Below are positions 7,671 to 17,916 of a stretch of DNA of 64,000 nt, piece by piece; positions within the stretch are counted from its first letter, which is position 1; each line of letters starts with the position of its first letter. Below the pieces are notes generated by a model. The model was not told the origin of the DNA, did no database searches, and worked only from the letters and a program-made list of their open reading frames with translations. This DNA comes from Streptomyces jeddahensis. Lineage in GTDB: Bacteria; Actinomycetota; Actinomycetes; Streptomycetales; Streptomycetaceae. The DNA is taken from the NCBI RefSeq assembly GCF_001642995.1, contig NZ_LOHS01000081.1:62001-126000 (forward strand). The letters run 5' to 3'. Position numbers and translations under genes: made by a program.

Positions 7671-7845
7671 GGACGGTCATCCCCGGTTTGCCGATGATGT
7701 GGCCACCCGTCACCTCAATGGGTGATTCAGGGAGTGTCGTCCAATACGGCCATGATTAAGGGCTGTTGCGTAGAGAGTGGAAATTCCGGACGGCCAGGAC
7801 GGTGAGTCCAGCGCCAGCCGGATGGATCGAGCACCAAGGGGCCAC

Positions 7846-8370
7846 ATGCACGACATGGACCACCGGTTGCTGTCCGCGCTCCGCGGCTGCGGCAGGGACC
7901 CGCGGGTGGCGGCGGCCGCGCGCGCACTGTCCTGGACCGGCGAGCACGGCGCGGTATGGCTGGCCGCGGGGCTCGTGGGCGCCGCAGCCGACCGTGAGCG
8001 GCGCGGCGCATGGCTGCGCGGCACCGCGCTGACCGCCGCCGCGCACCTGGCCAGCATGGGCGTCAAGCGCGTGGTGCGGCGCCCGCGCCCCGGCCACGTC
8101 GAGCCGCTGGTGCGCACCGCGAGCCGGCACTCCTTCCCCAGCTCGCACGCCACGTCCGCGGCCGCCGCCGTGGTCGCCTACGGCGCGCTGTTCCCCGGGG
8201 GCGCCCGCCTGCTGCGACCGGTCGCCGCAGCGATGTGCGTCTCCCGCCTCGTCGCCGGGGTCCACTACCCGTCGGACGTCGCCGCGGGCGCGGCCCTCGG
8301 GGCGCTGACGGCCCGGCTGGGGGCCCGGTGGATGACCCGCCCGATGGACGCCGGAGGGCCGGGCCGATGA
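7846..8370 (+). CDS. PAP2-family phosphatase, probably polyprenyl-phospho-5-phosphoribose phosphatase
   Basis: 174-residue membrane protein with all three PAP2 signatures: KRVVRRPRP (74-82), PSSH (98-101), SRLVAGVHYPSD (133-144). Mycobacterial Rv3807c, encoded next to the UbiA enzyme Rv3806c, is proposed to dephosphorylate decaprenylphosphoryl-5-phosphoribose. Here the UbiA gene begins inside the stop codon (ATGA, 8367-8370), so the same step is inferred. ATG at 7846 is chosen because AAGGGG lies 4 nt upstream; GTG 7777 and ATG 7822 lack a good site. Starts 175 bp from divergent dprE1, so both arms probably share a promoter region. Confidence 0.85.
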   Translation: MHDMDHRLLSALRGCGRDPRVAAAARALSWTGEHGAVWLAAGLVGAAADRERRGAWLRGTALTAAAHLASMGVKRVVRRPRPGHVEPLVRTASRHSFPSSHATSAAAAVVAYGALFPGGARLLRPVAAAMCVSRLVAGVHYPSDVAAGAALGALTARLGARWMTRPMDAGGPGR

Positions 8371-9326
8371 CCGAGCGCACCGCCGTACTCGAGCAGGAAC
8401 ACCCGCGCCGCCGCACCCCCGTCGACCAACCTGGGGGCGGCCGGCTCGATCTCACGCTGGGCCTGCTGAGGACCGCACGCCCCCGCCAGTGGGTGAAGAA
8501 CGTGCTGGTCGTGGCGGCTCCGGCGGCCGCGGGCGAACTGTTCTCGCCCTCGGCGTTCCTTCAACTCCTCATCGTCTTCGTGCTGTTCACGGCCGCCGCA
8601 TCGGCCGTCTACCTGATCAACGACGCACGGGACGCCGAAGCCGACCGCGCCCACCCCGTCAAGTGCCGCCGGCCCGTCGCCGCCGGACACGTCCCCGTCC
8701 CCGTCGCCTACGCCGCCGGCAGCATCCTCGCCGGTCTCGCCCCGGCCGCGGCCGTGGTGCTGTGCAACCCGCTGACGGCGGCGCTGCTGGCCGTGTACGT
8801 CGCGATGCAACTGGCGTACTGCATCAGCCTCAAGCACGTCCTCGTCGTCGATCTCGCCGTCGTCACCGCGGGCTTTCTGATGCGTGCCATGATCGGCGGC
8901 CTCGCGCTGGAGATCCCGCTGTCGCGCTGGTTCCTGATCACCACGGGATTCGGCGCGCTGTTCATGGTCTCGGCCAAGCGGTACTCCGAAGCCGTCCAGA
9001 TGGCCGGAAAAGCGGGCGCCACGCGCGCGTTGCTGAACGAGTACACCACCGGCTACCTGCGGTTCGTCTGGCAGCTCGCGGCCGGCGTCGCCGTCCTCGC
9101 GTACTGCCTGTGGGCCCTGGAGGAGGGCGGCATCGCCGGCACGAGCCTGCTGCCCTGGCGGCAGCTGTCGATGGTCGCCTTCATCCTCGCGGTGCTGCGG
9201 TACGCGGTCTTCGCCGATCGCGGCACCGCGGGCGAGCCGGAGGACGTCGTGCTGCGCGACCGGCCGCTCGCCCTCATCGGCCTGGTGTGGCTGGCGATGT
9301 ACGGTCTCGCGGTCGCAGACTGGTGA
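8367..9326 (+). CDS. UbiA-family polyprenyl-phosphate phosphoribosyltransferase
   Basis: 319-residue integral membrane prenyltransferase with about nine hydrophobic segments. The first Asp-rich motif NDARDAEADRAHP (85-97), followed by VKCRRP, matches decaprenyl-phosphate phosphoribosyltransferase (mycobacterial Rv3806c), which joins PRPP to decaprenyl phosphate in the first committed step toward arabinose lipid donor; the second region contains FMVSAKRYSE. Translationally coupled to the PAP2 gene upstream (ATGA overlap) and to the GtrA gene downstream (GTGA at 9323-9326). Other UbiA enzymes use quinone or haem precursors, but the NDxxDxxxDxxHP..K..RP pattern and neighbours favour this substrate. 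Confidence 0.88.
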   Translation: MTERTAVLEQEHPRRRTPVDQPGGGRLDLTLGLLRTARPRQWVKNVLVVAAPAAAGELFSPSAFLQLLIVFVLFTAAASAVYLINDARDAEADRAHPVKCRRPVAAGHVPVPVAYAAGSILAGLAPAAAVVLCNPLTAALLAVYVAMQLAYCISLKHVLVVDLAVVTAGFLMRAMIGGLALEIPLSRWFLITTGFGALFMVSAKRYSEAVQMAGKAGATRALLNEYTTGYLRFVWQLAAGVAVLAYCLWALEEGGIAGTSLLPWRQLSMVAFILAVLRYAVFADRGTAGEPEDVVLRDRPLALIGLVWLAMYGLAVADW

Positions 9327-9943
9327 GCGAGGCACGCCGGGCACAGGGCCGCGCGGAACCCGGCGGACTGCGGGCCCTCGCGCCCGAGGTGCTGCGCTTC
9401 GCGGCCGCCGGCTTCTGCGCCTACGGCGCCGACCTCGGGCTGTTCCTCTGGCTGCGCGGCCCCGCGGGCGTCGACCCGCTGACCGCAAAGGCCCTGTCGT
9501 TCGTGGCGGGCTGCACGGTCGCCTACGCCGGCAACGCGCTCGGCACCTACCGCCACCGCGCGGCGGACGTCTCACGGCTACGGCAGTACGGCGTCTTCTT
9601 CGCGGTGAACGTCGCGGGCGCCCTCGTCCAGCTGCTGTGCCTCGCGGTGTCGCACTACGGCCTCGGGTTCACCTCGGCGGCGGCGGACACCGTCTCGGGA
9701 GCGGGTGTCGGCATGGCGCTGGCCACGGCCCTGCGCTTCTGGGGTACGCGGACGCTGGTGTTCCGCGCCGGCACGGTGGGACCGGCAGCGGCCACACAGG
9801 ACTCCGCGCGGCCCGCGGAAGGCTCCGCACGGGGCACACAGGACTCCGCGCGGCCCGCGGAAGGCTCCGCACGGGGCACACAGGACTCCGCCCGGTGCAC
9901 GGACAGCTCCGTACGGGGCACACAGAGATCATGGACTGGCTGA
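9323..9943 (+). CDS. GtrA-family membrane protein
   Basis: 206 residues with four hydrophobic segments: LRFAAAGFCAYGADLGLFL near 25-43, LSFVAGCTVAYAGNALGTY, YGVFFAVNVAGALVQLLCLAV, and a fourth near residue 125, then FWGTRTLVFR. This is the GtrA pattern of small proteins that help move polyprenyl-linked sugars. Mycobacterial Rv3789, next to DprE1/E2, belongs here and has been discussed as a DPA flippase or recruiter. GTG at 9323 overlaps the UbiA stop. The C-terminal 45 residues are an unusual tail made of three 14-residue repeats (TQDSARPAEGSARG), encoded by the 42-bp tandem repeats at 9793-9918, running into the start of the next gene. Confidence 0.88.
   Translation: MSEARRAQGRAEPGGLRALAPEVLRFAAAGFCAYGADLGLFLWLRGPAGVDPLTAKALSFVAGCTVAYAGNALGTYRHRAADVSRLRQYGVFFAVNVAGALVQLLCLAVSHYGLGFTSAAADTVSGAGVGMALATALRFWGTRTLVFRAGTVGPAAATQDSARPAEGSARGTQDSARPAEGSARGTQDSARCTDSSVRGTQRSWTG
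9793..9918 (+). repeat. 42-bp tandem repeat, three copies, inside the GtrA gene
   Basis: Copies at 9793-9834 and 9835-9876 are identical; 9877-9918 has diverged; a fourth fragment CACACAGAGATC leads straight into the next start codon at 9931. The period is a multiple of three, so copy-number change keeps the frame. Identity of the first two copies points to recent duplication. Confidence 0.95.
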
Positions 9944-10908
9944 AGAGACTCCCCGGCATCGGGCCCCTCGTCGAACGTCTGATGACCACGCACGCGTGGC
10001 GCTCCTACGAGCGGCTCGACCGCGTGAAGTGGACCCGCCTCGCGGCGGCGATGACCTTCGTCAGCTTCATCGCGCTCTTTCCGCTGATCACCGTGGCCGC
10101 CGCCATCGCCGTGTCGGCGCTGAGCCCCGAGCGGGTGCGGCAACTCGAGGACAGGATCGCCGACCAGGTACCGGGCATCGCCGACCAGCTGAACATCGGC
10201 GCGCTCGTGGCGAACGCCGGCACCGTCGGGATCATCGCCGGCGCCCTGCTGCTGGTCACCGGCATCAGCTGGATCGGCCAGATGCGGGACTGCCTGCGGG
10301 CCGTGTGGGAGCTGCCCGACAGCGAGGAGAACCCCGTCCTGCGCAAGGCCAAGGACGCCGTGGTGCTCCTCGGCCTCGGCGGCGCCGGGCTCGCCTCGCT
10401 CATCGCCTCCGCCGTCGCGTCGACCGCGGTCGGCTGGACGGCCCGGCTGCTCGGCATCGACGAGGGCGGCGTAGGCGGGGTCCTGCTGCAGACGGCCGCC
10501 TTCGCCGTCGCCGTGCTCGCCGGCTTCCTGGTGCTCCTCTACGTCCTGACCCTGCTCCCCGGCGTCCGCCCGGAGAGGCGCCGTCTGATCACCGCGGCGC
10601 TGGTCGGCGCTGTGGGGTTCGAGCTGCTGAAGCTGCTGATCGGCAGCTATATGAGGGGGGTGGCGGCGAAGAGCATGTACGGCGCCTTCGGTGTCCCTGT
10701 GGCGCTGCTGCTGTGGATCAACTTCACCGCGAAGCTGCTGCTGATCTGCGCCGCCTGGACGGCGACGCAGCACAGGGAGCCGGCGGCGGACGGGGACGAC
10801 GGCGGCGAGGGCGAAGGCGGCCTCGGGGGCAGGGGCGCGGCCGACGGCTCCCGGGTCAGGGGCGCGGCCGGCGGCGCACCAGGTCCGGAAGCGGCCAGCG
10901 GCGCCTGA
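9931..10908 (+). CDS. YihY/BrkB-family membrane protein
   Basis: 325 residues with about six membrane segments and family marks: RLAAAMTFVSFIALFPLI (about 34-51), the ISWIGQMRDCLRAVWE block, and YGAFGVPVALLLWINF near residue 255. BrkB-like proteins are of uncertain function (possibly transport). The ATG at 9931 lies 13 nt inside the GtrA gene, suggesting coupling. The C-terminal 60 residues are Gly/Ala/Asp-rich and low complexity, and their coding DNA overlaps the end of the convergent carboxypeptidase gene by 53 bp. Confidence 0.85.
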   Translation: MDWLKRLPGIGPLVERLMTTHAWRSYERLDRVKWTRLAAAMTFVSFIALFPLITVAAAIAVSALSPERVRQLEDRIADQVPGIADQLNIGALVANAGTVGIIAGALLLVTGISWIGQMRDCLRAVWELPDSEENPVLRKAKDAVVLLGLGGAGLASLIASAVASTAVGWTARLLGIDEGGVGGVLLQTAAFAVAVLAGFLVLLYVLTLLPGVRPERRRLITAALVGAVGFELLKLLIGSYMRGVAAKSMYGAFGVPVALLLWINFTAKLLLICAAWTATQHREPAADGDDGGEGEGGLGGRGAADGSRVRGAAGGAPGPEAASGA

Positions 10909-12127
10909 CCACGACCATGCCGGCGGCCAGCACCACTAGAAGCCCGCCCACGATCGCCAGCGCGGTCGCGATGCCGCTCGACCCCTCCTTGGCGGCTACC
11001 GCTGGCGCGGCCTTCGTGTCCGATGTGTCCTTGCCGGGGCCGGCGGCTCCATCCTGGCTGCCCGCGGCGCCGCCGCTGCGCGTCTCCGCGCTCTTCGGCG
11101 GCACGAGCTCGCCGACCGGCCGCACCTTCCCCGCGGCCTGGAAGCCCCAGTCGAACAGGGCGGCCGTCTCCTTGTAGACCTCGTTGCTCGCCTTCTTGTC
11201 CGGGTTCATGACGGTGACGAGCAGGACCCTGCCGTTGCGTTCGGCGACCCCGGTGAAGGTCGAGCCCGCGTTCGTGGTGTTGCCGTTCTTGACGCCCGCG
11301 ATGCCCTTGTAGGGGTTCAGGCCGTAGTCGCCCGTCAGCAGCCGGTTGGTGTTCTGGATCTCGAAGGACCCGCGCTTCGTGCCCTTCTTCGTCGTCGTGG
11401 TCGCGCCCGGGAACTGGGCCCGCACGGTCGAGCAGTACTCGCGGAAGTCCGCCTTCTGCAGCCCCGAACGCGCGAACAGCGTCAGGTCGTACGCGGACGA
11501 GACCTGGCCGGGGGCGTCGTAGCCGTCCGGGCTGACGACGTGCGTGTCGAGCGCCTGCAGTTCCTCGGCGTGCTCCTGCATCTCCTTGACGGTCTGCTCG
11601 ACGCCGCCGTTGATCGCGGACAGCACGTGCACCGCGTCGTTGCCCGAGCGGAGGAAGACGCCCAGCCACAGGTCGTGGACCGTGTACGTCTCGTCCTCCT
11701 TGATGCCCACCAGGCTGGAGCCCGCGCCCATGCCCGCGAGGTCGGAGGGCTTGACCGTGTGCTTCTGCGTCTTGGGGAACTTCGGCAGGACCGTGTCGGC
11801 GAAGAGCATCTTCAGGGTGCTCGCCGGGGCCAGCCGCCAGTGCGCGTTGTGCGAGGCCAGGACCTCGCCGGACTCGGCGTCCGCGACGATCCAGGAACGG
11901 GCCGTCACATCCTTGGGCAGCACCGGCGCACCGTTCGCCAGGTCCACCTGCGTGCCCGCCTGGCCCAGCCGGACCCCGCCGACAGTCGACATGTCGGCCG
12001 GTGGCTTCGCCTGACTGCCCACCGGTTTGTCGTCCGCGAAGGCGGGCGGGGCACAGGGAATTCCGGCAGAAATGGTCAGAAATGCAGCGGAAGTGACCAG
12101 CAGAGTGGTCTTCTTGAAGGCAGGCAC
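10856..12127 (-). CDS. Serine-type D-Ala-D-Ala carboxypeptidase (S11/PBP5 family)
   Basis: 423 residues, exported. Sec signal peptide (KK then a hydrophobic run, AFA cleavage near 31), then the three active-site motifs: STLK (Ser103-Lys106), SGN (161-163) and KNG (280-282) in place of the usual KTG, as in several actinobacterial members. A C-terminal membrane segment (about 385-407, GIATALAIVGGLLVVLAAG) and RRR tail anchor it. It trims the terminal D-Ala of peptidoglycan stem peptides. GTG at 12127 has no Shine-Dalgarno, but a TACGTT -10-like hexamer lies 7 nt upstream, suggesting a leaderless transcript. It runs convergently into the YihY gene, overlapping by 53 bp. Confidence 0.92.
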   Translation of the reverse strand: MPAFKKTTLLVTSAAFLTISAGIPCAPPAFADDKPVGSQAKPPADMSTVGGVRLGQAGTQVDLANGAPVLPKDVTARSWIVADAESGEVLASHNAHWRLAPASTLKMLFADTVLPKFPKTQKHTVKPSDLAGMGAGSSLVGIKEDETYTVHDLWLGVFLRSGNDAVHVLSAINGGVEQTVKEMQEHAEELQALDTHVVSPDGYDAPGQVSSAYDLTLFARSGLQKADFREYCSTVRAQFPGATTTTKKGTKRGSFEIQNTNRLLTGDYGLNPYKGIAGVKNGNTTNAGSTFTGVAERNGRVLLVTVMNPDKKASNEVYKETAALFDWGFQAAGKVRPVGELVPPKSAETRSGGAAGSQDGAAGPGKDTSDTKAAPAVAAKEGSSGIATALAIVGGLLVVLAAGMVVVRRRWPLPDLVRRRPRP

Positions 12128-12236
12128 GGTCGAGAACGTACAGGGCGCCGACGGAGAAGTCGCCGCTGCGGGAGGACGTGTCCGGCCCGTGGCACCCCGG
12201 GCGAGCGGACCGGGCACGAGCCGCGATACTGAACAT

Positions 12237-12479
12237 ATGAAGCTCAGCCGTCCGGTTTCCTGGTTCCTGCTCGCCTTCGGAGTGTGGAGCTGGGTCATCT
12301 GGATCACTTTCGTCCGGAATCTATGGAAGGACGCCAGCGGGCTCGCCTTCGACGACGCGGGCGACCCGACCGGGTACTTCTGGGTGCACCTACTGCTGGC
12401 CGTCGTCTCCTTCGTTCTTGGGACGATCATCGGGGTCATCGGGTTGCGCGGACTGCGGGCGTTGCGCCGCAAGTCGTAG
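12237..12479 (+). CDS. Small membrane protein, SCO4848 family
   Basis: 80 residues with two hydrophobic segments (about 7-24 and 50-71) and a basic RALRRKS end. It fits the SCO4848-type membrane protein family, known by name only, function unknown. No Shine-Dalgarno precedes the ATG at 12237; the -10-like GATACT at 12225-12230 places a transcript start at the ATG, so leaderless translation is likely. Divergent from the carboxypeptidase gene, 109 bp apart. Confidence 0.8.
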   Translation: MKLSRPVSWFLLAFGVWSWVIWITFVRNLWKDASGLAFDDAGDPTGYFWVHLLLAVVSFVLGTIIGVIGLRGLRALRRKS

Positions 12480-12601
12480 AGGAGGGCCCGGAGCCGCGTC
12501 GCCAACGAGTGGATCGGCGGTCCGCCACGGTACGTACGATGGCCGGACCGCCGTCGTAACGAACAGGGCGCCACGACGGCCATCGCAGAGGGAGGGGCGG
12601 C

Positions 12602-13897
12602 GTGGTCGTCGTCTTCGCAGTGGTCGCACTCGCCGTGCTGGCGGCTTTCGCCGCGCTGCACTGGTACGCGTGGCGCCGCATGGTCCGCGACACGGCGGCC
12701 CGGGGCTCGGTCGCCCGGCGGGTGGGCACGGTCGTCTTCGTCGCCGGGCCGCTGGTCATGGTCGGGGCGTTCGTGGGCGGGCGCGCGGGAGCGCCGTTCT
12801 GGCTGGAGCGGGTGCTGGCCTGGCCGGGCTATCTGTGGCTGGCGCTCTTCCTCTACCTCGTACTGGCGCTGGCGGCGGGCGAGTTCGTACGGCCCCTGCT
12901 GCGACGGTGGCTCGCGCGCGGGGACGCTGAAGTGCCGGCGGAGCGGGCGGACGTACGTGCGGCCGAGCCCGTCGCCGAGGCCGTGGGGGCGCGTACGGCG
13001 GAATCCGCCGGTACCAGGGAACCGGTGCTCGTACAGGGGCCGGAGCCGCAGCCCACGCGCACCGCAGTGGGCCCCTCCCGCCGGCTCTTCGTCTCCCGCG
13101 TCGTGGGAGGCGCGGCAGCCGCCGTCGCCGCCGGAACCGTGGGCTACGGGGCATACGGCGTGCTCAGCGGCCCCAAGGTGAAGCGCCTGACCGTGCCGCT
13201 GGCCAAACTCCCGCGTGCCGCGCACGGCTTCCGGATCGCCGTGGTCAGCGACATCCACCTCGGACCGATCCTCGGCCGCGGCTTCACGCAGCGCGTCGTG
13301 GACACGATCAACGCGACCCAGCCCGACCTCGTCGCGGTCGTCGGCGACCTGGTGGACGGCAGCGTCGAGGACCTCGGTCCCGCCGCCGAGCCTCTCGCTC
13401 AGCTGCGGACGCGGCATGGTTCCTACTTCGTCACCGGCAACCACGAGTACTTCTCGGGCGCCGAGCAGTGGGTCGACCACGTACGGGAACTCGGGCTGAC
13501 CCCGCTCGAGAACGCCCGCGTCGAGATCGACGGCTTCGACCTCGCCGGCGTCAACGACATCTCCGGCGACAGCTACGGGGACGGCCCCGACTACGCCAAG
13601 GCCCTCGGCGACCGGGACACCGCCCGCGCCGCCGTGCTCCTCGCCCACCAGCCCGTGATGATCCACGAGGCCGTCGAGCACGGCGTCGACCTCCAGCTGT
13701 CCGGGCACACCCACGGCGGACAGATGTGGCCCGGCACCTTGATCGCCGACATGGCGAACCCGACGCTCGCCGGTCTGGAACGCTACGGCGACACGCAGCT
13801 GTACGTGACCCGGGGCGCGGGCGCGTGGGGGCCGCCGGTGCGAGTCGGTGCACCGTCGGACATCACCGTTGTGGAACTCGCCTCGAAACAAGCCTGA
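12602..13897 (+). CDS. Membrane metallophosphoesterase (calcineurin-like)
   Basis: 431 residues. Several N-terminal membrane segments (about 1-20, 43-60, 74-94), an acidic/Ala-rich linker, then a Tat-like stretch SRRLFVSR with a hydrophobic run (160-180), placing the catalytic domain outside. Binuclear metal motifs are complete: DIH (217-219), GDLVD (248-252), GNHE (279-282), GHTH (368-371). The YkuE/YaeI type of this fold has phosphodiesterase or pyrophosphatase members; the substrate is unknown. GTG at 12602 follows GGAGGGGCGGC. Confidence 0.9.
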   Translation: MVVVFAVVALAVLAAFAALHWYAWRRMVRDTAARGSVARRVGTVVFVAGPLVMVGAFVGGRAGAPFWLERVLAWPGYLWLALFLYLVLALAAGEFVRPLLRRWLARGDAEVPAERADVRAAEPVAEAVGARTAESAGTREPVLVQGPEPQPTRTAVGPSRRLFVSRVVGGAAAAVAAGTVGYGAYGVLSGPKVKRLTVPLAKLPRAAHGFRIAVVSDIHLGPILGRGFTQRVVDTINATQPDLVAVVGDLVDGSVEDLGPAAEPLAQLRTRHGSYFVTGNHEYFSGAEQWVDHVRELGLTPLENARVEIDGFDLAGVNDISGDSYGDGPDYAKALGDRDTARAAVLLAHQPVMIHEAVEHGVDLQLSGHTHGGQMWPGTLIADMANPTLAGLERYGDTQLYVTRGAGAWGPPVRVGAPSDITVVELASKQA

Positions 13898-13907
13898 TGA
13901 CGGGCGT

Positions 13908-14315
13908 TCAGCTCCGGCCCAGCTCCGGTCGCTTGCTGTAGTCCGTGAACCCGACGACGTTCCCCCATGGGTCCGCGATCTCCACGGTCCAGCCCGTGGC
14001 CACCGCGAACGGCTCTTCCAGGAGCGGGACCCCCGCTTCCGCGAGCGACCGCGCCGTGGCCCGCGCATCGCGGACCTCCAGCCAGACCCGGGGACCGGGC
14101 CACGGCGACGGACGGTAGCCGAGGTCCTCCTCCAGCCGCAGCAGCACACCGGGCGCCTCGTCCCCGACCTTCAGCAGCGCGATCCCGGCCTCGTCGAGCC
14201 GGAACGCCACCGGAAAACCGGCCCGGCGGTAGAACGCCACCGCCTCATCGAGATCGCCGACGGGCAGCAGCACGTTGTCGAAGCCGAGCAGTTCGTACGA
14301 CGCCTCCAGTGACAT
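13908..14315 (-). CDS. VOC-family (glyoxalase/bleomycin-resistance fold) protein
   Basis: 135 residues, one VOC module: GFDNVLLPVGDLDEAVAFYRRAGFPV at the start and DPWGNVVGFTDY near the end. Such proteins bind metal for lyase or dioxygenase chemistry, or sequester drugs; no substrate can be assigned. The ATG at 14315 lacks an SD; TACTCT lies 6 nt upstream on the coding strand, a -10-like hexamer compatible with leaderless transcription. Its stop is 10 nt from the convergent metallophosphoesterase gene. Confidence 0.85.
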   Translation of the reverse strand: MSLEASYELLGFDNVLLPVGDLDEAVAFYRRAGFPVAFRLDEAGIALLKVGDEAPGVLLRLEEDLGYRPSPWPGPRVWLEVRDARATARSLAEAGVPLLEEPFAVATGWTVEIADPWGNVVGFTDYSKRPELGRS

Positions 14316-14427
14316 GGCGTCAGAGTAAGCCGCTGCGCACGGCTCTTACGGGAGCGCTCTTGTGCCGTGCCCGGAGCGCTCCTGGCCTCGCCCGCCTTCA
14401 GGATCTCCGATCGTGGCCCCGCACGCC

Positions 14428-14463
14428 CGTGGGCCCCGCTCCCACCCGGGAACGGGGCCCACG
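14428..14463 (-). terminator. Terminator of the sdh operon
   Basis: CGTGGGCCCCG (14428-14438) pairs perfectly with CGGGGCCCACG (14453-14463), 14-nt loop, 38 nt beyond the sdhB stop. No U-tract. Confidence 0.8.
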
Positions 14464-14501
14464 ACGACGTACGACCGCGACCGCGGAAACCGTCGGAAAC
14501 G

Positions 14502-15259
14502 TCAGAAGCGGCGCGTGATCAGCGCTCGCTTCACCTCCTGGATCGCCTTCGTCACCTCGATACCGCGCGGGCACGCGTCCGTGCAGTTGAACGTCGTGCG
14601 GCAGCGCCACACGCCGTCCTTGTCGTTGAGGATCTCCAGCCGCTGCTCGCCGGCCTCGTCGCGCGAGTCGAAGATGAAGCGGTGGGCGTTGACGATGGCG
14701 GCCGGGCCGAAGTACTGGCCGTCGTTCCAGAAGACCGGGCAGGACGACGTGCAGGCAGCGCAGAGGATGCACTTCGTCGTGTCGTCGAAGCGCTCGCGGT
14801 CCTCGGGGGACTGCAGGCGCTCACGCGTCGGCTCGTTGCCCGTGGTGACCAGGAACGGCATGACGTCCCGGTACGCCTGGAAGAACGGCTCCATGTCCAC
14901 GACCAGGTCCTTGAGGACCGTGAGGCCCTTGATGGGCTCGATCGTGATCGGCTTCTCCGGGTTGATGTCCTTGATCAGCGTCTTGCACGCCAGCCGGTTG
15001 CGGCCGTTGATGCGCATCGCGTCGGAGCCGCAGATGCCGTGCGCACAGGAGCGGCGGAACGTCAGCGTGCCGTCGAGCTCCCACTTGATCTTGTGGAGGC
15101 CGTCGAGCACACGCTCCTTCGGGTCGATCTCCAGCTGGAAGTCTTCCCAGGTCGCCTCGGCCGAGACCTCCGGGTTGAACCGGCGGACGCGGAAGGTGAC
15201 GGTGATGTAGGGGGAGGCGGCGGACTCCGCCTCGACCTTGTCCAGAACAGGGGTAGCCA

Positions 15260-15260
<1 letters not shown>
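14502..15260 (-). CDS. sdhB: Succinate dehydrogenase iron-sulfur subunit
   Basis: 252 residues. Electron-transfer subunit of complex II, moving electrons from the FAD of SdhA to quinone. [2Fe-2S] ligands are C72, C77, D80 and C92 in SCAHGICGSD..C (Asp as third ligand, as in many bacterial enzymes); the ferredoxin-like half has CILCAACTSSCP and NCTDACPRG for the 4Fe-4S and 3Fe-4S centres. The start ATG at 15260 overlaps the sdhA stop (TGATG), so it is coupled. Last gene of sdhCDAB; a strong hairpin follows. Confidence 0.97.
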
Positions 15261-17014
<1,754 letters not shown>

Positions 17015-17038
17015 GAGTGGTTACCTCAGCCCCGTGGC

Positions 17039-17530
17039 CTAGCGGATGTTCGGGTCGAAGGTGAAGATCACCAGCGTGCCCAGCAGGACGGTGAACACCG
17101 TGGCGGTGTACAGCAGCATCTTCAGCCAGAAGCGGGTGGTGTCCCGCTCCGCGTAGTCGTTGATGACGGTACGCAGACCGTTGCCGCCGTGCAGCATGGC
17201 GAGCCACAGCATCAGCAGGTCCCAGATCTGCCAGAACGGGGACGCCCAGCGGCCGGCCACGAAGGCGAAGCCGATCTTGCTCACGCCGCCGTCGAGGACG
17301 AGCTGGATCAGCAGGTGGCCGAGGACCAGGACGACCAGCACGATGCCGGACAGGCGCATGAACAGCCAGGCGGCCATCTCGAAGTTGCCGCGGGTCGAGC
17401 GCGGGGTCTTCGCGGTGCGCTTGCGGGGCGCCTCGATGACGGGGGCGGGGTTGTCCACGCCGTACGCGGTGCCGGCGCCGCCCTCGACGGGGCCGATGCC
17501 GGAGGTTGCGGTGGTGGTGTCAGCAGACAT
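17039..17530 (-). CDS. sdhD: Succinate dehydrogenase membrane anchor subunit
   Basis: 163 residues. A soluble N-terminal extension of about 50 residues precedes three membrane helices; the first contains WLFMRLSGIVLVVLVLGHLL, with the histidine expected to ligate haem b, and the second contains MLHGGNGLRTVINDY. Anchors SdhAB and forms the quinone site with SdhC. The extension is poorly conserved in composition. Follows sdhC by 5 nt. Confidence 0.93.
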   Translation of the reverse strand: MSADTTTATSGIGPVEGGAGTAYGVDNPAPVIEAPRKRTAKTPRSTRGNFEMAAWLFMRLSGIVLVVLVLGHLLIQLVLDGGVSKIGFAFVAGRWASPFWQIWDLLMLWLAMLHGGNGLRTVINDYAERDTTRFWLKMLLYTATVFTVLLGTLVIFTFDPNIR

Positions 17531-17535
17531 CGGCC

Positions 17536-17916
17536 TCAGCTCCCGAAGAGTTCACGGACGGCGTGGCCGAGGACCGGGTACAGCGCCCCGACCATCAGGA
17601 CGACCCAGATGCCCATGACGGTCCACAGCATCTGCTTCTGGTAGCGCGGGCCCTTCGACCAGAAGTCGACGGCGATGACGCGCAGGCCGTTCAGCGCGTG
17701 GAAGAGGATGGCGGCGACGAGGCCGTACTCCAGAAGCGCGACGATCGGCGTCTTGTAGGTGGCAACGACCTTGTCGTACGCCTCGGGTGAGACGCGGACG
17801 AGAGCGGTGTCCAGCACGTGTACGAACAGGAAGAAGAAGATGAGGACGCCGGTGACTCGGTGAGCCACCCACGACCACATGCCTTCCCGGCCGCGGTACA
17901 GCGTTCCAGCCGGCAC
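17536..17916 (-). CDS. sdhC: Succinate dehydrogenase cytochrome b556 subunit
   Basis: 126 residues, three helices. The SWVAHRVTG motif (S-x-x-HR-x-TG, about 15-23) and a HALNGLRVIAVDF motif with the haem histidine mark SdhC. GTG at 17916 is the start, with GGAGG 9 nt upstream on the coding strand. First gene of sdhCDAB; about 150 bp upstream, before the OHCU-like gene, must hold the promoter, but no clear -35/-10 pair stands out. Confidence 0.94.
   Translation of the reverse strand: MPAGTLYRGREGMWSWVAHRVTGVLIFFFLFVHVLDTALVRVSPEAYDKVVATYKTPIVALLEYGLVAAILFHALNGLRVIAVDFWSKGPRYQKQMLWTVMGIWVVLMVGALYPVLGHAVRELFGS

Noticed and set aside
7671..7845. tRNA or small RNA in the divergent dprE1/PAP2 gap
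   Set aside because: No cloverleaf or strong hairpin; it is probably only promoter DNA.
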